DNA of 64,000 nucleotides from Narthecium ossifragum. Its lineage: Eukaryota > Streptophyta > Magnoliopsida > Dioscoreales > Nartheciaceae. The DNA lies in contig OY986964.1 in the NCBI GenBank assembly GCA_963920575.1, positions 15,861,460 to 15,925,459 on the forward strand. Direction: 5' to 3'. Below, piece after piece: positions 56,311-64,000 of the stretch (the first letter of the stretch is position 1; every line of letters begins with the position of its first letter). A program made the translations under genes and the position numbers. The notes beneath the pieces are model-generated. The model was given only the letters and a program-made list of their open reading frames with translations. It was not told the DNA's origin and did no database searches.

Positions 56311-58765
56311 AGAGCAGTTTTCCCTGGTGTTGTTGTTGTTGTTTGTACAGCTGTCCTTTCTGAGGAGCTTCTAGTCGTCGCCTTCGCGGGACACTGAGTT
56401 CGAGATCGAGGTTCCTTTGGGCGGTTTTGAGCGTTGTGAGTTTGCATGTGGATGCCAGCAACATGTGGAGAGTCGAGGACTCAGTCGGTAGCTCGGGACT
56501 TTGTTCGCCTAGGTGTGTTGCCTAAGAGTGTGTTTTGGTTCTCATTGTGGATGGTTCCCTCCACACATGCATAGACTTCAGGAAGCTGGACAGTGTTGCA
56601 GCACAAAGTACGTGCTCGTTGTAGTGTGTCGATGATGGATTAGCAGTTGAGAGACTCGTCGACCCCTTCAGAGTTTGCCCTTCTCATCGACTACACCAGC
56701 TGAGGATTCGGGATTGAGACATCCCGGAGACAGCCTTCCGTACGAGGTATGGACTGTACGAGGTCACTGTGATGTCGTTTGGTCTGACGAACGCACCAGC
56801 ATCCTTCACAGATCCGATGTAGAGGATCTTCAGGGCGTACCCTGATCAGTTGCAGTAGCGTTTGTCGATAGCATCATATCTATTGGCGTGTTGAGGAGGA
56901 GCATGAGTGATATTTTGGCGTTTGCATTGCAACTATCGAGGGTGTATCGGCGTTATTTGGCTCCCACTATGAGGTTTTGGCCTTCAGAGGCAGGTTTCGA
57001 TGGATGGGCAGTGTCAGTGGCAGGCAGATCAATTGATTCAGCTGAGCTGGAGATAGATATGCGACGGCAGAGGTCCAGGACAGTATTGGAGATTCAGCAG
57101 AGCGATCTCCAGGACCGCGGGACCGTTGACCAGGAGACCGGAGTTCTTGCCTTAAAGTCACTACGTTAGTGCCTTTAAGGGTGATAGCCATCAACAGTCG
57201 TTAGAGAGGCTAGAGCAGATTTGGTGGATTTCTCAGCTCCTTGGAGACAGACAATCAGTTGGATCGGGTTTCGAGGATCAGATTCCAGATGACCTCCTCT
57301 TTGGTGTTTGCAGCATCCCAGCTCTCCCGGTCAGAGTGATAGAGACCTAGGGTAGATATCCGAAGCTCGTCGAGATTCATGTTGCACTTGGTACCGAGCA
57401 CGTGACTGAGGGCTGGACAGCATCAGCAGACCGCAGGTTGTGCTTCGTTAGCAGTGTTCCAGATCTTGCAGACCCATTGTACCTACTTCCAGTGTCAGAG
57501 TGGGAGTGAAAGCACAGCATGGCGGACGTCACCGCCAGATTGCAGAAGACTCAGAGAGGACAATCAAGATCTCGGAAGACGTACGTAGGACATGTGTTAT
57601 CGATGCAGAAGGCAGCTAGGTAGAGTACGTCCCACTGCTAGAGTTTGCCTACTTCAGCAGCCATCAGTCCAGACTGACGCGGTGCCATTCGAGATGTAGT
57701 GCGGCAGTTCACGCCGTTCTTCTGATTGCACAATGGAGGTTGTCGAGACATCGCCCACCACTCCGGACATCATCAGACAATTGTCAGAGAGATTAGCACA
57801 GAGCAGACGAGAGAGCTACGCAGGTCAGAGGCGATGATCTTTGGAGTTCTCAGTTCATGACAGGGTGTTCCTAAAGGTTCCTCCGCACAGAGGATCAATC
57901 AGAGTTGAGAGAGAGCAGAGACCAGACGAGGTGGCGGCCGAGGCAACCCTACTTTGAGAGTCTACAACATAGCCATGATGACGTGGAGCGACGATGACAC
58001 CGAGCCTACAAGGATTATTCACGGCATTAGCAGACAGTTGATTGTACTACAGAGGCCGAGTAGCAGATCCAGAGTTGCATGAGAACATCCTGCGTGAGGT
58101 TCACTCCTCTCTTGTTGTTGTTCATTCAGGAGGCACAGAGATATGTCACGGATTTCGTCATCAGCTTGGTTGGCGTCAGATGCAGAGATCAGATGTAGAG
58201 ATCAGATGCAGAGGTCAAATCGAGAGGTCAGATTAAGGAACAAATTGAGAGGTCATATCCAGAGGCCTGATGCAGAGGTCGGATGCAGAGATCAGATCCA
58301 GAGGTCAGATCAGCACATATACCATATGTGAGGAGTATATCTGCCGCATAGCAGTCCACATATCAGAAAGGTGATCAGAGTACATGATGCTTCATCTTCC
58401 ATCACTTCAAGCCATGATTCCAGGCTCACAGACAGATTCTAGTACAGCTCTTAGGAGCCGATGACCATTTTGTTGACTTTCAACACAGCATCTCGCAACA
58501 CAGATGGACAGACGGTCAGAGAGGACCATTCAGACCCCTGGTGACGTACTTAGAGCATGTATTATTGATGCAGGCGTCAGATGACGAGAGCACATCCTCA
58601 TAGCGGAGTTTGCCTACTTCCGCAGTTGACAGCTTAGCACCGACATTGCACCTTTTGAGGTAGAGAGATCAGCACAGATCAGGTCAGAGTGGACAGAAGA
58701 TTTATGTAGATTAGAGGTGACAACCGTTAGAGTTCACAGTTGGTGATAGAGGATTTGCTTACATA
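56311..58765 (+). pseudogene. Element F decayed pol
   Basis: RT relics at about 56680-56870: the DNA around [19 protein letters not shown] and FGLTNAPA can be recognised, but with stops and frameshifts in every frame. Integrase relics near 58042-58150 match the zinc-domain start of A (EFHHSRFAVHHGG). A tandem AGATCAGATGCAG repeat lies at 58175-58315. No functional frame remains. Confidence 0.6.
58175..58315. repeat. AGATCAGATGCAG short tandem repeat
   Basis: About ten loose copies of a 12-14 bp unit (AGAGATCAGATGCAG, AGAGGTCAGAT) within decayed pol of F. Appears to be a local slippage expansion. Confidence 0.75.
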
Positions 58766-59070
58766 TTGGCTGTACTTCCGCACTTGTCAGTTGCGTGTCC
58801 TTCCGCCACATGTTCGATACTGAGAAAGTACATTCCATATCAGTCCCACATGATCAGACACGACGACATCATAGTCGAGGAGGGCGCCACCTACATAGAG
58901 CAGCCAGTGCAGATTCTGGGCAAACGGGATCAGGTGCTGAGAGGCAGATCGATTCCATTGGTGATGATCAGATAGAGGCATGGTAGTGCAGAGAGCTTGA
59001 CGTGGGAGGGAGAGGATCACATGCGCCAAGAGTTCCCCAGACTGTTCGACCTAGCAGGTAGTTTCCTTTG
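58766..59070 (+). pseudogene. Element F chromodomain-like C-terminus
   Basis: Readable as LRKYIPYQSHMIRHDD, then YIEQPVQILGKRDQVL and, after an in-frame stop, LTWEGEDHMRQEFPRLF. This parallels the pol end of A and G (LRKYNPDPSHVIRVDD, LTWERE-type end) and confirms F as Tekay-like. The stop at 58976-58978 stands in the chromodomain tryptophan region. Confidence 0.7.
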
Positions 59071-59161
59071 TGGCGGCATTCGTGCCACTAGAACTAGCTG
59101 GTTCTTCTTTTCCGGCCCTACCCTTGAATTTCGGGACGAAATTTCTTCAAGGGTGATAGGT

Positions 59162-61419
59162 TGTGAGGACCCGTACCTCCAACCTGGTCCGACCGTGTTA
59201 GGTCGAAGGTCCGGTTTTGTGGTTTGGCTCGGTTGGCATTGGGATGTTATCGGTTGATCGCATCACTGTTTTTGACCCCTGGGCATTTTGGTAAATTTTC
59301 TCCTTGGTGGTCGGTTTCACACCCGCATTGCACACACTGCCTTTTATTGATGTATGTGATTGATTAGAACCATAAGGGCGCTTCCGATCGGAAGATCAGA
59401 GCTCGATAGGGAGAGATCAAATCGGACGGCTGTGATCGATTCCAACTTTCTAGTTAAGCCCTTTCTCTTCTCTCTCTTTCCTCTCTTTTTCTTTCCTCTC
59501 CTGTTTGAGCTAGGGCTTCGAGTCGCGATCTTCGAGGAGTGGATCTTGGCGATCGAGCTTGAGGGATACGTGGAGGAGCTGCCCAACTTGATCAGGTAGG
59601 TGTTTCTACCCCGATCGTATGAATGGGTTTACCTAGGATAGGTTTATTATGCTTTTGATGTAGTTGTGCATGGTAGAATGTTCTAGCCGTCAAAATCTTG
59701 CTTTCTTCGAACCAATAGCTTCCCACCATTTATTACGCTTGCCTGCAAAGTTTCATCGATTTCCGATAAGCTTTGATAAATCAAATCCAAAAAATTGGAT
59801 TTCTGGTACTGTTCTTAGGAACTGTGCACCATGCCTGACGGTCGACCGTCAGATTGACCGTCAGGTGTTGACACGTTTAATTTTGGTCTCACGGTCGACC
59901 GTCGCATCGACCCTGAGGCTTTATTTCATTTTGGGTCTCCCAAGGTCGATTCTCCGATGGACCGTGGGTTCTTACCTTTTTCCCACTTTACCTCTTGGTT
60001 GATCGTCGGATCGACCGTCGCATCGACCATGAGGCTCTGTCTCCTTTTTTGCTTCCCAGGGTCGATGTCCCGATCGACCATGGCCCTTAAACTTTTCCCA
60101 CTTTTTGGTCCCACGGTCGACCGTCGGATCGACATTCGCATCGACCGTGGCCTCATGGTCCACCGTCGCATCGACCATGATCCCCTGAACAATGTTTTCT
60201 GGCTTCCTTTGATTGGCTTTTCGTTCATGATAGATACCCAATCATGTTAGCAAGCATGCATGCTGTTATCACGGGGTTTTCAATGGATTTCAATTGAGAT
60301 TGGGAATTGGATCGTGCGTATGCCCTTTTTGCCGGATTTATGGATTAACTTGCATTTAAATACCTAGTTTGATGATAAACTTAAATGCTTATTATTTGCT
60401 TAGCCGTTAGCTAGCTGTGAGTGCTAGTTTACGCTATATTGTGGAACCTTAGCCCGCTGCCGGCGCGTGCTGAGGGCTATTGTATAACCGTTGAACTCAT
60501 AATTGTTATTGTGGTATATAGAGACATCTAGGTTAGATGTTTGCATAGGTTCGTGCACTGTACGTATTAGAGGCATAATAGGTTAGGCGGGGCGATGGGT
60601 TGATCGTCGAACCGAGGCTCTCGGGTAGCTCGAATCTATCCCTAGGATCGTGGCTGGGTAGCAAGGTTTAGGGCGGAATTGTATCATTGGAATCATATTG
60701 TTCTCAAGGATAGGATGTAGTTGGCTATGATTATATTGCTTTGAGGTTTAGAGGTCGTGTTGTCTCTCCAATGCTAAGTGCTAAGGATGGATGTCGATGT
60801 GTTCCAGACATGGGTCCCCAAGGCATGGGAATCCTGTTTGGGTAAGGGTGATCCTGCATGTTACTGTTCTGTGGCCTCCTGGTAACATGTTCAGGAGAGA
60901 GGTTTCATGGCAGGAGCCCTTGGGACATTGGTAGGGGTTGTTGGACCACGTGTCATTCCTTAGACTTGAGCGGAGAGACATCACAATTGTTGTTTTCCTC
61001 CCTTCAGTGTGTCGTAGAATAGAACCCTAGTGAGCTTGTCCCTCACTTCTACCCGGGTTGCGTTTGCAGGTGCAGGCGTCAGCTCATCCTCGGTGGTTCC
61101 AGCTGAATCAGGTCTTGGCGGCGCGTCGACTTCCGGAGGTGTTTGAGGTCTCAGAGGGACAGATGTATATTTTGGCGGCCGTTGTTTAAAGTTACCCTTT
61201 GAGGATGATGTATTTAACGTTTAATTTAAGAAATCATGTTTCCTCTTTTGATTGAGTTTTATTCCGCAATGTAATATTTAGCTTTACCTTTATGCCCTTG
61301 GAAGTTTTTAAGTTCAAATTAATTCCGCTTTGTGTATTGTCGCGCCGTATCGGATGTAAATAGTATGGGTTTCCCCTCACGTCTCGCCCTGAATGGGTTT
61401 TCTGGGTCGGGGCATGACA
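59162..61419 (+). repeat. Element F 3' LTR
   Basis: 2258 bp, TGTGAGGACCCGTACC to GGGGCATGACA. Differs from the 5' LTR by many substitutions, a shorter palindrome array (59836-60180) and absence of MITE2. Confidence 0.92.
59836..60180. repeat. CGGTCGACCGTC array, F 3' LTR
   Basis: About ten GTCGAC/ATCGAC palindromic units with CGGT arms, fewer than in the 5' LTR. Confidence 0.88.
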
Positions 61420-61424
61420 AAACA
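61420..61424. repeat. Target-site duplication of element F, right copy (AAACA)
   Basis: Repeats 30814-30818. Confidence 0.95.
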
Positions 61425-61476
61425 GCTATTGTAATAGCGGTTGAGAAAATCCAAAGTCTTCAACCTAAACCCAAAG
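61425..61476 (+). pseudogene. Unidentified host gene, first coding exon, 3' piece
   Basis: Continues the frame of 30762-30818 without a break (AIVIAVEKIQSLQPKPK) and ends at AAAG before a GTAACT donor at 61477. The predicted helical, amphipathic text shows no motif I recognise. Later exons of this gene are not identified in the window. Confidence 0.6.
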
Positions 61477-62205
61477 GTAACTTTACTCTACTTTAGTGTG
61501 TAGAAGAACACCTACAAACCCTTATTGCAACGAGAAATCTAAATTTATTTCCTTATTTGGATCATCCCCATCGTTTACCTTACCCTAACCTTTATTCTCT
61601 CTTTTTTTTCAGTCATTGACCACACTTTCACCCATCGATTATCTTAAAATCACACATATTTTTATACCCGATGATATTAACTCCTGGTATTTTGTTATCG
61701 CCATTTTTCTACCTGCTGTTTTGCGGACCTTTTGTGCTCCGTGTTAACATCGGGTAACGTTTTATACCCGATTATACTAAATCATATTTTGTGCTCACAA
61801 ATTTTCTCCATGCTATATGAAGTACTTTTTATACTCGTTGTTATCATCGGGTATATTTTACATACCCGATGATATGTGCTGGTTTTTTGTTCTCGTTATT
61901 TTTCTACCTGCCCTACTGCGTACTGTTTTATGCTCATTGTTAACATCATGTATATGTTTATACCCGATGATATTCAGTCCTGTTATTTTGTTCCATGCAT
62001 TGTTTTACCTGCTGTGTTGCGCACCTTTTATGCTCGTTGTTAACATCGTGTCATTGCTTATACCCGTTAACATAATATGTGTCCTTATGTATATGTATTA
62101 TTTTATTTAACGCGTGTATACAATCCTACACATGTACGTTGTTAACACGTACAATTGTTTTCGAAACCACGTGTATTAATAAAATACTCGCTATTCTGCT
62201 ACTTA
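61477..62205. other. Putative intron with minisatellite
   Basis: AT-rich DNA after the donor, largely occupied by a diverged tandem repeat (61640-62085). No credible coding frame; the 61817-62110 frame is Leu/Cys-rich repeat translation. Confidence 0.5.
61640..62085. repeat. Diverged minisatellite, about 110-bp unit
   Basis: Four degenerate units share TACCCGATGATATTA, then TTTTGTT...TTTTCTACCTGC, then TGCTCGTTGTTAACATCGGGTA. Each unit itself contains the inverted pair ACCCGAT / ATCGGGT. Confidence 0.8.
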
Positions 62206-62778
62206 CACATCAGCCTTCGGCGTGAGTCCGTTTATCCACATATCTTCGACTGTACGATCTAGTTCACCCTCTTCACTGAGATATGGTTCGATGGGTATAT
62301 TCATGTCAATGTTGAGCAGGCGCGGGGCTTAGATGCCTTCTCACGCACTGAATCGATGCTGTCAGAACTGAGTCATGCGGGATAGCATTAGAAAGAGGAC
62401 ATGAATATTCCATGCACACAGTGCACAAGAGGCATACCCAGGGTTATATGATTGTATTGTGGATGCAAAGACTCTAAGTACTTGGCACAATGGTCGTTCG
62501 AGAAGGATGAGGAGCTGATCCATGTCTTCCTCGTTCTCTAGGCGGGTAAATGGTTTATACGGATCGTCGGGTATCTCGTAGCTTAGAAACATCTCCACAT
62601 CATTTGAAGTCAAATTGCACAAAAGGTATAAGCGAGACTTCAGTTCGGCAAGTGTTACGATGGACGAAAACTCCTCAATATGGGAAGACCCGCCGTAATA
62701 GTATGACAGTCCGTCATTGCAAACGGCCTACCCATTGTAGTGGAGATGAAGCTCAATGCTTCTCATCTCCACATCCAT
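62206..62778 (-). pseudogene. PB1/MULE-transposase N-terminal-like remnant
   Basis: On the minus strand from an ATG at 62778 the frame reads MDVEMRSIELHLHYNG, TAG, AVCNDGLSYYYGGSS, then ELKSRLYLLCNLTSNDVEMF, YEIPDDPYKPFTRLENEEDM and DQLLILLERP. The pattern (G-x-V...G-x-L-x-Y-x-GG, EL, a charged acidic loop) resembles a PB1 domain, which in plants often heads MULE-type transposases. Another coding-like piece at 62206-62312 ends LNIDMNIPIEPYLSEEGELD...GLTPKADV then TAA. One stop, a frame break near 62390 and the absence of a catalytic domain mark it as a remnant. The assignment is from pattern only. Confidence 0.4.
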
Positions 62779-63071
62779 GTCTTCCTCCAAGGGAGAAGAC
62801 TGCTATCTCCAAGGGAGAAGACTGTCATGCAAGGATGTGGGTGAAGCAGGTGAAGGGGAGAAGGAGATGACCATGGGAAGGAGATGACCATGGGAAGGAG
62901 ATGAAGCAGGTGAAGGTGTAAGTACCGGCAAGAACTTTGGCGGGAAGAAGCATCTACTGGCGAGAAGGAGGAGGCATGAGTGGGTGACAGCCTCTCCTCT
63001 CACGTCGACGAGACGTTTTTTTTATTTTTATTTCAATCTTACGTGGACGAATGAAAACACGCCACGTGGCC
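62779..63071. other. Short spacer with direct repeats and a G-box
   Basis: Contains imperfect repeats of CTCCAAGGGAGAAGACTG (62786-62824) and AGATGACCATGGGAAGG (62866-62905), and GCCACGTGGC at 63061-63070 directly before LTR J. No gene seen. Confidence 0.5.
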
Positions 63072-64000
63072 TGTCACGCCCCGACCCAGAAAATCCATCT
63101 AGATTGAGGCGTGAGCCACCTAAACCTGTTTACATCATCAATAGACGCACAAATATATAACTGCTATGAAGTTAAACTTAATCATCAAGTTCATAAAAAT
63201 TTTGACAGAAACCCCTTTATAATTATAACACGAGAAACATGTACATTTTATAATTATACAACTTCAACATCATTACATTTCTCAAAGTGTATCTTAAAAT
63301 ATACTACAACATTTCTCAAATACAATTGAATCAATAATCACACATTTCTGTTCTTTGATACATCAGATTATACAACAACTAGTACATCATTGATTAAAAC
63401 TGTAAATTAATTGTAGGAGAACTCCTCGAAGCTCCAAGTCCTCGGTCACCTCGAAATATCGTGCCATTTTCTAGAAGAACACCTGAAAGAAAGAACTTCA
63501 TTGGCCTGCATCGCCGATGCAGCCCAGGTAGGGTGAGCAACAATGCCCAGTAGGGTTCTACTCTACGTCGCACAGAAAGGAAGGGAAACTGCAACTGTGT
63601 CGTTCTCCGCCTAAGCCTAAGAGATGCCAAGGGGCCCCATAACCCCGTCGATTCCCGAGGGCTCCTGTCCAAGTCCCACCCTCACCCAAGAACAGACGAG
63701 AGGAAACAAAGACTGCGGGCTCCTGTCCAGGTACCACCCTGCCTAGTCATACCATCTCTCACGGGGACACACATGTCAGGGACATCGACAACCATCCTTA
63801 GCACTTGGCCTTGGAGACCCGACACGACCTCTACACCTCAAATACAAGAATAGTGCATAGTCGACTATAACAACAATTTCAAATAATAGTAAAAATGATC
63901 AATTGACGACGATTACGTCCTAATCCTCAACTAACCAAACCCCGGTCCTAGGGCTAGATCCGGGCTACCCGAGAACCCCGGATCGGCGATCGAATCCATC
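63072..64000 (-). mobile_element. Element J: LTR running off the right edge
   Basis: Starts TGTCACGCCCCGACCCAGAAAA, the reverse complement of the F-type LTR end, and continues through ACTCTACGTCGCACAGAAAG and AACCCCGGTCCTAGGGCTAG, which correspond to parts of the A, G and F LTRs. Only 929 bp are in view, so it cannot be told whether this is a solo LTR or part of a full element. Confidence 0.8.

Larger units (their letters stand above)
30819..61419 (+). mobile_element. Element F: old Tekay-like retrotransposon in a host exon, carrying G, H, I and a MITE
   Basis: Outer element of the right nest. The 5' LTR is split (30819-33178 and 52870-53207), the interior runs 53208-59161 and the 3' LTR 59162-61419. 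AAACA duplications flank the whole. A perfect tRNA-iMet primer site follows the 5' LTR at 53211. The interior is heavily decayed, with only traces of gag, RT, integrase tail and chromodomain readable. Without insertions the element would be near 9 kb. It is clearly the oldest of the right nest, since it contains all other insertions. Confidence 0.92.

Overview
The window is a stretch of flowering-plant nuclear DNA. Almost everything in it is nested LTR retrotransposons of the Ty3/gypsy type. The plant assignment rests on three things: Tekay-like chromovirus and Athila-like elements that prime from tRNA-iMet and tRNA-Asp; plant-type MITEs; and two broken fragments of plant lipid-desaturase genes. 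I cannot name the species. By my count only about 6.6 kb (23310-27953, 30491-30818 and 61420-63071) lies outside LTR elements. I see no intact host gene, no rRNA or tRNA gene and no CRISPR array. I label the elements A to J from left to right.

Left nest (1-23309). D is an Athila-like element on the minus strand (18568-23309) that codes only for gag and protease. A MULE-type MITE sits inside its gag. C, an LTR fragment ending at 18567, lies against D. A is a Tekay-like element on the plus strand (start off-window, 3' LTR 15391-17909) inserted in C. B is an Athila-like element on the minus strand (1996-13826, 5-bp target duplication GTGGT) inserted in the RNase H region of A.

Middle (23310-30818). 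This is low-copy-looking DNA. It holds the 5' end of a sphingolipid delta-4 desaturase gene and, 2.3 kb further on, a frameshifted omega-3 fatty acid desaturase fragment. Solo LTR E (27954-30490, duplication GTATG) follows. After it come a G-box, a TATA-like box and the start codon of an unidentified host gene.

Right nest (30819-61419). The first coding exon of that gene is split after 19 codons by element F (Tekay-like, plus strand, duplication AAACA). The 5' LTR of F carries a small MITE and element G (Tekay-like, minus strand, 33179-52864, duplication GGTCA). G in turn carries element H (Athila-like, plus strand, 36599-47023, duplication CCCTC). The decayed interior of F holds solo LTR I (54839-56305, duplication TTTGG). 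The exon resumes at 61425 and reaches a splice donor at 61477. Beyond it lie a minisatellite, a minus-strand PB1/MULE-like remnant and another LTR (J) running off the right edge.

Every autonomous-type element here is disabled. The lesions are stop codons (mostly explained by C-to-T change), frameshifts, integrase deletions in A and G, and loss of the first RNase H aspartate in H. The most unusual signal is that LTRs or untranslated regions of nearly every family, in two different gypsy clades, carry arrays of short palindromes built on ATCGAT or GTCGAC, each family with its own flanking letters.
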